Below are positions 10,640 to 23,482 of a DNA stretch of 64,000 nucleotides, in pieces. Under the pieces are notes generated by a model, which saw only the letters and a program-made list of their open reading frames with translations, was not told the origin of the DNA and did no database searches. The first letter of the stretch is position 1. The number at the start of each line of letters is the position of its first letter. Position numbers and translations under genes: made by a program. Source of the DNA: Trifolium pratense (lineage: Eukaryota; Streptophyta; Magnoliopsida; Fabales; Fabaceae); NCBI RefSeq assembly GCF_020283565.1, contig NC_060060.1, positions 26,908,001 through 26,972,000 of the forward strand, in the 5' to 3' direction.

Positions 10640-11060
10640 ATTTCTCTCAAATGCATTAAAGCCAGAGAAATTCAATGGTCCATAAGATACCACAAGTCCA
10701 AGCTCCCAAATGATGTTGACTACCGCGGTATAATGATCTAATCAACATCGAGCTCCGATATTTTAGACATAATTTCTCTCAAATGCCTCAAAGCCAGAGA
10801 AATTACATGGTTCTTAAGATACCATAACGCCTCAGCTCCAAAATAGTGTTAATCACCGGCTAAGTGATCCCGACAACACTGAGCTTATTTATTTATGTTT
10901 TCACATAATGCCTCAGCTCCAAAATAGTGTTGATCACCGGCATAGTGATCCCAACAATACCGAGCTATAATATTTATTTATACAATGCCTCAGCTCCAAA
11001 TATTTTTATACACTGAGCTATAATATTTATTTATACACTGAGCTCAAATATTTTTATATT
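10640..11060. repeat. Imperfect tandem repeats inside the LTR element
   Basis: Two related modules recur. TTTCTCTCAAATGC..AAAGCCAGAGAAATT appears near 10640 and 10770. GCCTCAGCTCCAAAATAGTG followed by TGATCACCGGC..AGTGATCCC appears near 10830 and 10910, with shortened copies near 10983 and 11035. No coding frame spans them. Such repeats are common in the untranslated parts of large non-coding LTR elements. Confidence 0.65.
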
Positions 11061-11499
11061 TCAAATTTCAAATAATTTCAAATTTATAAAAGGAGTTAAT
11101 ATAAAATTCAAACTCCCACTAATCAAGCATATCAAGAGAATATAAGTTATCTCCCACTAATCAAGTGATTTATGATGTTCAACATTTCAATGGAAAGATA
11201 ACTGGAGAAATTCATTTGAATCAAAACCAAATTGGATTAGTATTATCATAAGAGGCCAATATAATAGTTCAATCACCTTTGGGCAGAATGCACCAACTAA
11301 GGTCAAAACCTTAGTCAAAACCTCAGATGAGTTAATCAATGAGTATACATTGAACTTTGAAATTTGTCACCTTTAGGCAGGCAAATTCCTCCGATCAATA
11401 CATCCTCCAATAACTTCATCTAAAATTAATTTTTAACTACAACATATAATTATCACCTTTAGGCAGAAAATCACATGTCACAATTAAAAACATTCCTCA

Positions 11500-11735
11500 A
11501 ACTACAAAGAAAATCTCATCAATCGATATAAGTGATCCCACTTTGGTGGTAACAGTTTATACCAACGCACAAAATTCTCTTGCATAGGAATCAATAATTA
11601 AAAAACACATTCCTCAAACTACAAAGAAAAGTTTCATCAAATCAATAATATAAGCGGTTCCACTTTGGTGGTAACGGCCTATATTAATGCATGAAATCTC
11701 TTGCATAGGAATCAATAATTAAAAAAAACACATAT
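11500..11735. repeat. Tandem duplication of about 120 bp inside the LTR element
   Basis: The order ATTCCTCAAACTACAAAGAA, CATCAA, CCACTTTGGTGGTAAC, TCTTGCATAGGAATCAATAA occurs twice (about 11490-11597 and 11610-11720) with scattered substitutions. It adds to the evidence that the internal region is structured but non-coding. Confidence 0.65.
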
Positions 11736-14700
11736 AATTATATGTCTTTAGTTGGGGAGAGAGATCATTACTATGAAACAGTCAACTCATAAGAGATCAT
11801 TACTGTGAAACAGTCAACTCAATATAATAAATAAATAAATTATGCAGCGGAATAATATGAGACTTTATTTGAATATTATTGAGGATATAAAACAAATAGT
11901 CCCGAACTTTTATAAATAACATAGGACTCCTCAATATAAGTCTCTATAAACATTTATAAATAGTTGACATGTAAAACTCTCCCACTTGATAGAGAATTAT
12001 AGTTGAATTACTAATCCAAAAGTGTTAAAATATTTAAACAAATATTCAACTATTTTCTCTATCACACAATGGACATGACAAATAATGTCACACTAAATTT
12101 TAAAATTGTATTTTATCCGGAATAAAACTCTCAAAATATTAAACTTAAAATACTCCCACTCAATAAAGTAAAGTTTTTAAAATTGGAGTATACAACAAAA
12201 AATCAATCAATGATTAGAGAGTTTCTAATTTTAGAATATTCTGGAAAATAACAATAAAATTTCATATATAATTGCACATTTATTATTTCAAAAGGAGTAG
12301 ACAATATTCAAAATAAATTTCTCCTTATATGCAATTATAATAAGTCACAAGAGAATAATAATTGCACAACTAACCCTCAATAGTGTGGCTTTTTCATCCG
12401 TGCAAATAGAGTCGATGACCATTGATGTCTTTCATCCTTGCACCACTCTTTGACGGTGTCATCTCAGACAGTTCATAAATCAACAACAAAACGTTATAAT
12501 AATAAAAGAACTCTAATAATAAATCAATACAAGGATAATTTAATTTTCAATTGCCTTAATAATCGCTCACAATATTATGAGTAATATTTTAAAAGTGAGC
12601 ATGTACACAAAACATAAGGCAACTTAAAATATTTGGTGTCACAAAAAATTGAGTGGGATCATGTAGAGTGGGATATATCAAAGTGTCACAATAAGAGTAA
12701 GTAATCACCACAAAATACTGGACACAAAATTTTGAGATCTTGTTGATAATTAAAATATATTCTCAGATAAATTAATATTAATAATTTTCAACAAGGTGGA
12801 AAATTACGTATCAGTCCACACATGTTTCAACTTGATGCAAATTATCTGAACTAGACCAAATATGATATTTGCATAGACAATTCTGAATTCAATCATATCT
12901 AATTGATATTGAATGGCATATATATAAAATAAAATCAAGCCAAAAGGCTATCAACAAGAAACATATAGACTAAACATTGCCATTGGATATCACTTAAAAT
13001 TTGTTGAAACTGAAACATAAACCGCAAAACAAATAGTAAGATTTGTTTTACTTATTTAATTATTTAATGACAATTGAATAGTGGAACTATGATAAATCAC
13101 AACATATCTGTGCCTTATGATCAATGACAGCACAACATGTATATATTGAACAAAAGAGAGTGGAGTATATCAATGGTGAGTTGCATAACGTCAATAAAGC
13201 ATTTCTAAATAAACTCCATTATTAGCTTTTCTAGATAAAGAATAGTGTAGAGCATATAACAGCTGAACTTGGAGACACTGCACACTCGCACAAATTCAAT
13301 TTTACAGTCAATCCTTTTGCATACTAAATTGCAAAATTTGCACGAAAATTTCCCGTAACTAATTATGCCCTTATAAAGTTAAGTCAATTATGTCAAAATT
13401 TGCAATATCCCCAACACAAAAAATTAAGGATAGTACATCCCCAATTCTCATTGTTCTATTTTCAGGGAATTAATTTTTAAAAGAAAACAAACTTTGAATT
13501 GATGAGAAAAGGAACCCACAGTATTAGGATTGACAGTGGTAAAATAATTGGTCACAGTAGCACAAACACAAATTCTCCAAGATTCATCCAATTATATGGT
13601 TAATTTATTTTGTGGCCTTAAGATATTTATCAAGAATAAACCCAGCAATTCAATGAAAACCATTAACAAAATCTATAAAGTATCATCAAAACATATATAT
13701 GATGTTCATATGAATTGGAAATTAATTCAAAAGCTCAAAATTTATTCCATAAGAAATTGTCAGACAAAACAAGTGGGATGCCAATGGACTTTATTCCATA
13801 AGAAAAATAAATTAACCAAAAGCTGAACAAAAGTAATTTCCTGCTAATGGCCAAAACCCAAATAAAATATCCATGCTTAGATACAGTTTAAAATATTATA
13901 GATGAAACTGTATTTATCAAATTGACCTCAATACTGGTAAATTACAACATGTCAATACTGAACACACATACTATGGTGTTAAGCAAATAGATTTTGGAAA
14001 ATCAAATTGACCTCTCCAGGCACAATAGAATGTTCTCGAAAAGCATGCATATTAAAGGGTGGATTAGAAAAGTAAACCCTTAATTAAAGTTCAAAATGAA
14101 ATCACATTCTAGAAATCACGATTTAAAGTTCACAAAATAAAATCCAACGTGAAACAGTGATTGTGCTTTTATTCTTATCTAAAGGAGATTAAGAACGACA
14201 AGAGAGAATCAAAGGGTAGATAAATACTCATGAAGCCGAACTATGTGAATAGGCCAAAATATGTAATACAAAATTATATATGTCATCGCAAGTCCATAGC
14301 ATACTGGCCAGATTTCATTGTTATCAAAACAACAAATAAACAACATACGTGGATCATATATCAATAGAAAGCAGCATATGTGGTTTATATGGATCGTAAA
14401 ATTAACTAATAACCACAAAATTCAATATAAGGATTCCAATTTATTTGTAAAAACAAATAAATTAAAGCTCTCAGTTTAACAATTGCACATCAAAACTATT
14501 TAGTGCAACAGACTATTTGGTCTTAGGCAAAGGTAAACATGTTAGGTGAACGAGATATGCAAAATTCCAATATATCTCAATCCATATTCAAATGAAGAAC
14601 CGAGTGCAATCACGTGTATATATTATGTGTGAAAATTCAGATGAATTTCAATTCACATGGAAAAATTTGGCTGTTCCAAAATAAATAAATAAACCCTTAA

Positions 14701-14853
14701 TCGATGGCCAGACCTTGAATTAAAAATCTATCACAACAAAGCTATCCAAAATAAATTATGGCCGAACAAAAAATTCTTAATGATCTAGCTATGATTCACG
14801 ATTGAAAATAAATTAGGGTTCTAACTCATATAATATTAGGCTCTGATACCACA

Positions 14854-15324
14854 TGTAATAATTAATAATTTAGAGATCGACATATTATATGAAATTAGAA
14901 CACACTTACTTGATAATCATAATCACAAATCATCGTTACCGGAAGCGCAGCAATATCGAAAACATCGATGTACTAGACAAGGTCTTCCTCTGCCTAATCA
15001 CATGCTCCAGTCTTTGAGGTCTTTGATGGGGAAGACAACAAATGAGCGTTCAGCTTATTGCTAGCTTGATGACGTGACGGCAAAGGGGACCTAGCCTATC
15101 TATTTATAAGATAACAACCCTAGTACCACCCATCATGGACTCTAGAGTTGGGCCTACACTTTGTTTCTACACAAATCAGAATTAGTGTTCAAGCCCATTA
15201 TTATTGATCACAATTATCGGGCTTAAGCATCATCAAATGGATCACAATAACATCAACCCGTTTTTATTAAAACCAAAACCCACAATTGATTGCAGCCCAC
15301 ATAATATTAGAAAATATTCTAACA
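14854..15324 (-). repeat. 5' LTR of the retrotransposon (plus-strand right end)
   Basis: 471 bp, TG...CA, followed by TACAA. The right-hand 255 bp or so, from about 15070, are identical by eye to the other LTR. The left part differs by many substitutions and an insertion between about 14912 and 14985. In element orientation the conserved side is U3 and the divergent side is R/U5. Confidence 0.88.
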
Positions 15325-15620
15325 TACAATTGTTCAAGCACCAAAGCAAGAGACTTCCCTTTGCCCAAACACATACTAAGAGACTTCCTATGCTCAAACA
15401 CCAAGAAAGAGACTTCTTTTGCGAGAGACTTCTACAATCTAACTTATACAAAAATAGATTGTTAATTTGGATATACACTACTTTAATAAGAAATTCTAAG
15501 TGTCAAATTGTGTTAAGATTTTGACAGAGTTTTGGTTGTTTCAAATATGCTCATAGTCTTAATCTTTCTTCAAGTCTCCAGCTTCTTATATAGACATCCA
15601 TAAGAGAGACGATTGAGATA
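15325..15620 (-). mobile_element. Right part of the older split repeat
   Basis: Continuation of the repeat interrupted at 9867. It carries a short internal repetition of AGAGACTTC at about 15349, 15379, 15409 and 15425. The right end is not defined; ordinary AT-rich spacer follows to 15921, including a tRNA-like box pair at about 15725-15770. Confidence 0.5.
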
Positions 15621-15921
15621 TTTATAGGGACCAAAAATATATTTAACTTTAACATTTATTTACTTAAATCCTAACTTCATATATTCTTATAATACAATCA
15701 TAACAAGATCATCGTCAATGTTGGGTAGCTCAACCGGTTTGAGATGAAATAGAAAATGCATGTTCGAATGATGCAATGCAATTGACCGAGTTTATGAATA
15801 TCTCAACGAGTATAAACAAATACAAATGCTGGAAATCAAAGACGAACTAACTGGCTCTAGTCACTGATATATGATGGATGGGAATCATGGGATGAATGGA
15901 TCAATCTGAATACCCTTTTCA

Positions 15922-18730
15922 TCAAAGTGTTTGTTGATGGCGTTGTGGCTTTATCCAAGTGTTTGGAAGTGATGGATGTGCATAACTTTGTACTACTTCT
16001 ACTCCATGATGAAAATCAATCCCCTCATGATTCTCTCCTTCATTCTTCTCACTTTCAATTCTCTGCAGCACTTCCAATACTTCACTCATAGAGGGTCTCA
16101 ATTCCTTCTCATCTTGCAAACACTGAAAAGCCAATTCTGCAACAGAAATTATCACATTTTTTAATCTCTCATTTGTCTGAATACCAAGAGAAGGATCAAC
16201 CAACTCATGAAATTCGCTTCTTCGAATCTTCCTTACGGCTAGATTTGCCAACTTAATGTCATCTCTATCCCTTGTCAAATCAACTGCTGGCAATGATGAT
16301 ATTAGCTCAACAAGAACTACGCCGAAGCTATATACATCACTCTTGTCTGTTAGTTGGTAACATAAGCGATATTCTGGATCTACATAGCCCGGTGTTCCTC
16401 TCGGTGCTGTAGAGACGTGTGTGACATCGTTAGGGTATAGTCTCGAAAGACCAAAATCTGCAACCTTAACACAAAAACTGTTGTCAAGGAGAATGTTGTT
16501 GGTTTTCACGTCTCGGTGAATGACATCAGAAGCATGGAGATAAGTTAATGCTCCCGCGGTTTCTATGGCTATTTTTATTCTCACTGCCCATGGTAATGGT
16601 GGGTTGTTTTTTGCTTTTTCTCCGTGGAGATGGCTACTGACAGTGTCATTTGGGACGTATTCGTATACTAGCAGCAACTCACGACTGTGGCGCGATGTGC
16701 AGCCATAAAGGGATACAAGATTTCTGTGACGCATTCGTGTGAGGATTTGAATTTCGTTCGTGAATGATTCTACTGGTCTGTAGTTGCGCTCAAATAGGCG
16801 CTTCACCGCAACTTCACGTCCATCTCCAAGCTTTCCTGGTTATTGAAGTATCAAAATTAACATCAACAAGACATACTTAACTTCATTTTAGGCTCTTTCA
16901 TACACATATTTCACATTAAAAAATGGCTAAGATCATAGAGAAAAATTAAGATCAGCATATCATTATTAAAGCAATACTAAATTGCTTCGCCTAAAAAATC
17001 ATGTTTTAAGCTTAGACCATGATAAACTTGGGATTTTGAAAAATGTAAACGACATCAAAGTTTTTGATGTTTCTATGTGTGACCTCGATTGTGATCGCAC
17101 ATTTGAATGTGATTCCTCGCAATGTTATAGATTGAGGATCGACCACAACAGCAAATTTTAAACATATATGTTAGATAGTCCCTCACCATAGTAAATAGTC
17201 CCGAAGCCCCCTTCTCCAATCTGTCTAGCTTGATCAAAATTGTTTGTTGCTTCTTTGAGCTCGTCATACGAGAAGACAGGGATCCCAAAGTAGACAGCTC
17301 CACTTTCCGGGATTGTTGTATTTCTCGAGAGACCACGATGATTGGTTCCTGATTTGTTTTTCACTTCTGAAGATTTGATTCTCCAATAACACAGAAAAAG
17401 AATAACAAACAATGTAGTTGCCAATCCAATAGATAAACCTGTGTCAGGGATATAAAGCACTCTGTAACATTCACATGTACATAAAATATTTTTTGTTTAT
17501 TGCAAATAAATTTATAAGCATCTTCATGAATATATAAATTAAATGGTAAAAACACCATAGGATTCAAAATGTCAATTCCAAACTTGGATTCTATAGAACC
17601 ATCAATGAATTGGTCCAACTTGGATTCTATGGGATTGAAAATGTCAAGTGGTTTTGGGCCTATTAAGCAGGTGGTTAGGAGTTCGATTCTTAGCTCCTGC
17701 GTATGGAAAGAATTCAGTTGGGAGCGGAGAACCCACCTTGTGTGCCCTATAAGTTATTCGATAGAGATTAATCATTACTAACGGGCAGAAGCTCCATACC
17801 TATACTCATCACTCCTTTAACGTGTTGAACCAAGGTTTAAATCCCGACTAGAAGTGGTATTCACATTTAGTGTCCAACACACCTAGGATTATCTTCAGTA
17901 GAAAGAAGCTAGGTAAAAATAATGGTAACAATACAGTACCTATTACCGCAGCCTTCAAACCTGGTTCCTTTCTCGTTGTTTGAGTATCCGAAGGGTATTC
18001 AAAATAAGGAGGAGTCGGAGCTACATAGCAGAAATCATAAGAAAACAAATGAGTGTGCATTATATGGAACATATTTCAATCATGCAATCTTGTAAAACTA
18101 AAGAATGAACATTAGTATACTGTACTTACCTGGGAAACAATTTAAATTTAGAGTTTCTTGATCGAGCAGACAACATCCTTCACAGGACTCTTTATCTACT
18201 TTAATTTCGAGAAATGAGAATAATTTTGAACAACCGTAGTAAAGGGGATGGTGTTGTGGACATGGAAATTGAAAATTAGTGGGCATGGGAGGAGGATAAT
18301 CAGGATTAGAAATGAAGTAGATACCGTAATCAGGACAGTTAATACTATATCTAGACATGTTTTTAGGGATGTCATGATAGCCATGATTGCATCCATAGAA
18401 GGTACTAGTGTTATGGCTGAACACTGGGGTATTCTTAATTGAGTCTGAATCAAAATCAGAGTAATCCAGGATATAGATGAAAATTGAATTGTTTATATAT
18501 TTGATGCTATCAATTTTGTGATGTTCGTGGATTTTTTTCGCTGTAATGTAAAAGCGACATTTCTTGTTATCAACAGTGGTGTAGGGGAAGTAGATTTCCT
18601 CAACATATTGATCAGCGGGAGAAGAAAATTCTTCACATTCTGTGGGGTATTTAAGTTCAGCTTCAGCAAAGGGAAGAAGCAGAAAATAACAGAATAACAA
18701 AATGAAACTGAACATAAAGTAGGAAGCCAT
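15922..18730 (-). CDS. LRK10L/WAK-associated receptor-like serine/threonine kinase
   Basis: Minus-strand exons are 18730-18130, 18020-17940, 17459-17187 and 16835-15922, all with GT-AG junctions. The product has 622 residues. The first ATG is at 18730; a GTG a few codons upstream is not a start in plants. A hydrophobic signal peptide covers about residues 1-25. A Cys-rich GUB_WAK-like ectodomain follows (SINCPDYGIYF, CEGCCLLD). A short exon-2 linker leads to a membrane segment (GLSIGLATTLFVILFLCYW). The kinase follows FSYDELKEATNNF and has GEGGFGTIYYG, VAVK (Lys330), HRDVKTNN (Asp427), DFGLSR (Asp445) and GTPGYVDPEY, so it looks active. Such kinases sit in the plasma membrane and sense wall or defence cues. 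A broken relative of the last exon lies at 35612-36259. The exon-2 boundaries fit phase but are the least certain part. Confidence 0.93.
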
Positions 18731-18800
18731 ATTAAAAAATGTCACGATTAATTAAGGAAACAAACAACAATATGAAGAACATATAAAATATTAATTCTCT

Positions 18801-18838
18801 AGTAGTAGTAGTAGTGATAATAATAATAATAATAATAT
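18801..18838. repeat. AGT/ATA trinucleotide microsatellite
   Basis: Four to five AGT units pass directly into about eight ATA/TAA units, 70-110 bp upstream of the receptor kinase start codon. Length variation here could fall in the gene's promoter or leader. Confidence 0.85.
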
Positions 18839-19087
18839 ACTAGTAGTTAGTGTTAAGTGTGTTCATTACGGTAGTTGACTTGACCTGGACAAATGACTTG
18901 AGAAATTGGGAAGAAAGAGGGTATTAAGAATCCTATTGGTTCCCACTTGGAGTCGTTATGTAACTATGAACTTTGAAGCTTGACTTTGTATGTACTTATT
19001 GTGCCTTGTCCATTTCATTGCAGAATTTTGTGTTAAACGTGTCCAGCCGAAATTGATAAGGTAGAATAATTTTGTGTACACAATTAG

Positions 19088-22027
19088 GGTGGACAAGACC
19101 CGCAAAACCAGCCCAGCCCAGTTGAAACCGGGAAAAAAAAAATGATTTGGGTCGGATTTGGGCGGTTTTTTGAGCCCGCGGGTCTGTTTCACGGGTTCAG
19201 GGGAGTCCATGCGGTCGGGTCCGGTTCTATAAATGGGATACACGTGTACCCGAACCAACCCGTACTACTTACACAGTTTTTATTTTTATTTTTATTATTT
19301 ATGTTATTGTTGTAACTTATACGTGCATTCACCTTAACAACACATCTTTCTCTCCAATCTCAAACCCTAGCACAGCGCCGCATCCAGAGAGAGAAGAGTG
19401 AAGATCTGAAACTCCGATTGACCACCGTCTTCGCACACTCAGCCACCGTCTTCAAAGAAGGTACGATTATCATCCTTTCTTTCTTTCTGTTTTATTTCTT
19501 TATTCAATGATTTTCTTTGCAAGAAGATGTATCACGTCTTTTCTTTCCAAGAGATATCTCTGTCTGTGTTCTTCATTCTTTTTCATCCTTCTCAATCTTC
19601 TATATCTCACCATTCTCATTCTTCTTCACTCGATTTTTAGGATTTTTGATTTAGGGTTTGTTATTCAAACTTGTTATTATTTTCTGTAGTTTTTAAAATC
19701 ATCACAACTTGTTATTCAAACTTAAAATTCTTTGTTTTTGAACTTATCTATGTTATTGGATTTATTTATGATATATTTCCTTGAACATTTGTGGTTGGTT
19801 TTGTTACTATCATATTATCATGTTCTTGTATCTAGTTTTATCTAGTTTAGGTGTTGTAGTTTTTATTATCCTGTTCTTGAAAGGTAATTAGTTTTTTTTT
19901 TGTTTTAGTTTTGATTGTGAGCATGTTTTGAAACATGTTTTTCTTTTTATGTTGAAAGATGGCGCAAAGAGCTAGGATCTTGCAAGGAACTTGGACTGAG
20001 AGCACACAAGGTTATATCAATATTTAAAAACACATTAGTTTCTTTTGCCATAAATTAATAGTTTACAAATCTAAAACATTTAATTTATTATAATTGTTTC
20101 AGAATCTGCTGAACCACAATCACAAAGCCAAATATTCAATATGGATGAGTGTAGAAAAGCCATTACATTTTGTTCTCAGTAACGAAAATGCATTTAGAGG
20201 TGCAGGAAGTGAGGGGTTTAGACAATGGGGTAGACAGTTACAACCACAATTCACTGCCCCTTCACGGAGGACTATTGCTAAGGATTGTTATAAACTTTAT
20301 TTGACTGGAAAACTGAAGCTCGAGACATTTTTCAAAACTAATTGCACTAGTGTAGCCTTAACCACAGATCATTGGACATCACCTCAAAAACTTAGTTACT
20401 TGGTCATTACTGTCTTCTTCGCTGACAATGATGGGAATGATAAAAAACGAATCATTAGTTTCACTTTGATTCTAGATGACAAAGAGGACTCAATTGAAAG
20501 AAAAGTTGAAGAGGTATTGAGGGAATGAGGAATAGGAAATGTGTCAAGGGTTTCATCTGAGAGCACATTTAGCAAGGGTGGTAGTGTTCTAAACACATGT
20601 TGGAGTTCATTGAGCCCACGTATGGCAGAGGCTTTGATATGTACTCAAAGTTGGTTGAATCCCTCAGTTGGAGTTAGAACAAGTGGGGCATCTCGGTCTG
20701 GTACTGCTGGTGAAGCATTTTCAGTAGCTGGACCTTCTGTTTGATTCCCTTTTATGGTATACAATTCAATTTTTTGTCTATCTCTTTCTCTTATTTTATG
20801 TACTTCATTAATTTTTATTTATATATACTAATTTAATTTAATTACTTGTAGGATGCATTTTTTTGATATTTTGGAGTCACATGTGACTCAAACATCACAT
20901 GCCACTCTTTTGAACCTCGCATTTTGGAATGTAGCCTGCTTGTGAGCTTGGCTCCATGTGATTTTGAATGCTGATAAATGCTTAGCTGCCTAGTGAAATA
21001 TGGTGAAGATTAGTAAATGGTAAGTTTGATGAGTTAATTTGACATTCCTTTTATCAATCACAAGGTTATAAATTAATTATATATTTTGCTTTATTAGTTA
21101 AGTTTGAAAAAAAAATTATTGCATAGATAACTAATATATATTGCTTCACTTTCACTTGTGCAGCAACAACGTTGTTTTACATGTGTTGAACATCAGCTGC
21201 TTGCAGTGCTACTGCTTCTAAAGCATTGTAAAATCCATTTATTTGTTAATTTGGATGAGGTTATGTTGATGATGTTTGGTTGTGTTGTTTAGCTGCGCAT
21301 TGGACTTTAGCCAGCTTTATAACTATTATAGGTTGTGTGAAATTGTTGTGTCAGACTGCTTGATCCGGAAATTCATCATGTTGATGGTTTATGCCTTAAT
21401 GGTTGTAATCTATGTTTATAAACAACTCATTACTTTGTGTAAACTGTAAAGCCCCCTGGAATTGGACCTAATATGGCTTAATTATGACTTGTTTTATATG
21501 TGCTGGGTTGACTTTGCTAATATGGTTGTCATATTTATGTTATGTTTATAATTTACGTTGTGAAATTGATCCACCTTCAAATTATTAGGAAATGAATGGC
21601 CTAGAGATGTTTGAATGGCTAAATTTTTTGTGAAGTGTGTTATGGCTATTGGACAGCAAAAATTGTCCAATTTGAATTTGGTAGGAAAAAATGACTATAA
21701 AATGTGTACCGATCAAAATTGGAAAAATGATCATATATTAAAAAAATGCTCATTTGGGTTGTACTGTTCAAAATTGGGTTGTTAGAAAATAGGCCCATTA
21801 AACAAAAAAAACCAATTAAACAAAAAAATAATAAAAAATCAATTGGGCTGCAATTGGCCCAAATTGTATAAAACCATCCGTCTGACCCGTAATCCGCTTT
21901 AACCCAACCCGCCCAAACTGTTAATGGATTTTGAGTTGATATGGGCCAGAGGTTTCCACCCGCGGATTGGGCAGGTTTGAGGTTTTGGGCTCATACCAAC
22001 CCAACCCGGCCCGTTGTCCACCCCTTT
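19088..22027 (+). mobile_element. hAT transposon, internally deleted
   Basis: The left end AGGGTGGACAA and the inverted right end (AAAGGGGTGGACAA on the minus strand) form hAT-type terminal repeats. CACAATT occurs on both sides (19081-19087 and 22028-22034), 7 bases of an expected 8-bp target duplication. Subterminal regions are rich in GGGCC, CCCGCC and GGGTTGG words, as in many plant hAT elements. Inside, a transposase relic at 19959-20744 carries a frameshift, a stop and a large central deletion. The 2.94-kb copy cannot make its own transposase. Confidence 0.8.
19959..20744 (+). pseudogene. hAT transposase relic (RICESLEEPER/ZBED type)
   Basis: A start at 19959 (MAQRARIL) opens a short exon ending near 20011, followed by an AG at 20101. 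The next part continues as ESAEPQSQ and then DECRKAI, and must shift frame near 20160-20190 to reach GFRQWGRQLQPQFTAPSRR and LTTDHWTSPQKLSYLVIT, signatures of the plant hAT core. After VEEVLRE a TGA (20526-20528) sits where relatives usually have Trp (EWGI). The frame then resumes directly in the C-terminal dimerisation motif SSESTFSKGGSVLN and SSLSPRMAEALICTQSWL. Several hundred residues of catalytic core between them are missing. Confidence 0.85.
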
Positions 22028-22159
22028 CACAATTGATCACACCAAATATCTGATTGATTGCTTTTTCAAGGTACATTCAATGGATGAGATGAGAGAATAT
22101 CGTTAACCCTATGTTAGATTCCACGAGCCTTTGACTCTAAAAGTGATTTTGTTTTTAAT

Positions 22160-22285
22160 AAGTAATCTAGTGGTTAGAAATTTCAGTCTTAAGGTGAATA
22201 AGTGGAATGACCAGGTTCGAACTCGAGCCATTGCATATTATATAATGCAATGTCCCTACCAACTAAACTAATCTCATAGGACGTC
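22160..22285 (+). mobile_element. tRNA-derived SINE-like repeat
   Basis: AATCTAGTGGTTAG resembles a pol III A box and GGTTCGAACTC a B box, about 50 bp apart. They are followed by CCTACCAACTAAACTAATCTC. The same arrangement occurs at about 33370-33490, so this is a dispersed family and not a tRNA gene; no cloverleaf can be closed. The rest of 22035-23482 is AT-rich spacer with no gene that I can support. Confidence 0.5.
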
Positions 22286-23482
22286 TAAAAGCGATTTTTA
22301 TATTGAAATTTGTTGTCCAATTTATTGTGCAATTTACTTTTAAATAATGTATTCAAACATCATTTTCCTCTCTCCAATAGTTTGGGATAGAAGTGAGTTG
22401 ATCCGAAACCGCTTCCTCATGCGCAATTTTTTAAAAACTTTCAAAGTTAATATCATCGACTTATTCACTCCCCTTGCCCCTCTAAGTCGAAAACCACGGG
22501 TCTAAGAGTAAGAATGATATTGTAGAAATCTAGTGGTCTCTTTTTGACTTAGTTTCATAATTCCTTTTGAGATTGAGAAAGTGTGTAAATGAAATTGCAT
22601 CAAAATGAAAATGAATGAAAATGCGAAAATGTATATAAAAGCACAAAAATGTGTATGTGAATAAAAGTTGGTATAAGGCAACTTGAAATAACAAAGGTAA
22701 TCCAACCCGTAGGTTATTTATCACAAAAGAGGTTGATCCCAAATGACAAATTAATTGAATAAAAAGATCATTGTCCTTCTATATAAATGTGTATATGTGA
22801 ATAAAAAATATTGCTCAAACCGAAATATGAAAATTTGACAAAACTTTACCACTCCATTTTGAAAAAATCAATTGAACCTAATTTGTCTTCACAAGAGAGG
22901 ATTTAAGGACGAAGTTGGTTTATGTTACGAATAATTTCAAATATGCCATCCTTTTTTATTTTATTTTACAGAGTATTGTGGTTACAGATGTGAAAATTTT
23001 TTGTGGAATGTGTTTTTTCCAGTAATAGTATTATGATACCGTAATTTTTCAAAAATCAGAGTGTAGCTTTTAAAAAATTACACTAAGTCACTGTATTCGA
23101 ACACATCCACAGGGACACCAACTACACACTAAAAAGTTCAAATTTCTGACCACTTAAATCAATCTATCATTGGTCAACAGTTTATAATATGAAAATTTGA
23201 TTATAATCTATTTCACAACGTTACACAAGTACACACTAAACTATAATTCCACGCGTTAATTTAAAAAGTAAGAAATATACTTTTGAAAGACTACACTTAG
23301 GATTCAAGTCCAGCTAGTATTTTTGGAGAGAGGTAAATGTAAATACATTTGTAAGTGCTCTTTGAACCTTAAGGTCTTCTTTACCTTGAACCAGGGCACC
23401 ATCCCCTCACTCTAAATTTAGATTATAAAAGAAAAGACCACACTTACGAGTACTACTTAAGCAAGGGAAACATTGTTTCCTT

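Larger units (their letters stand above)
9868..15324 (-). mobile_element. Non-coding LTR retrotransposon (LARD-like), 5457 bp
   Basis: Two LTRs (9868-10328 and 14854-15324) enclose 4525 bp. Both flanks carry TACAA (9863-9867 and 15325-15329), an exact 5-bp target duplication. Next to the right LTR the minus strand reads TGGTATCAGAGCCT, the usual primer-binding site for initiator tRNA-Met, two bases after the LTR end. The polypurine tract sits at the other LTR, so the element runs on the minus strand. No gag, protease, integrase or reverse transcriptase frame is visible on either strand, so it must have moved with help from an autonomous relative. The LTR start TGTTAGAATATT and the tRNA-Met primer site suggest a Copia-type partner, which is an inference. 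Confidence 0.9.

Noticed and set aside
15204..15524. 106-codon frame across the LTR boundary
   Set aside because: It runs from the LTR into the older repeat, so it is a chance frame created by the insertion.
17640..17700. tRNA-like box pair in intron 2 of the receptor kinase
   Set aside because: GGTGGTTAG and GTTCGATTC boxes are too close together and no acceptor stem is visible; a SINE remnant is more likely.
18098..18745. Earlier start of the receptor kinase five codons upstream of 18730
   Set aside because: That codon is GTG, which plants do not use as a normal start; ATG at 18730 fits the signal peptide.
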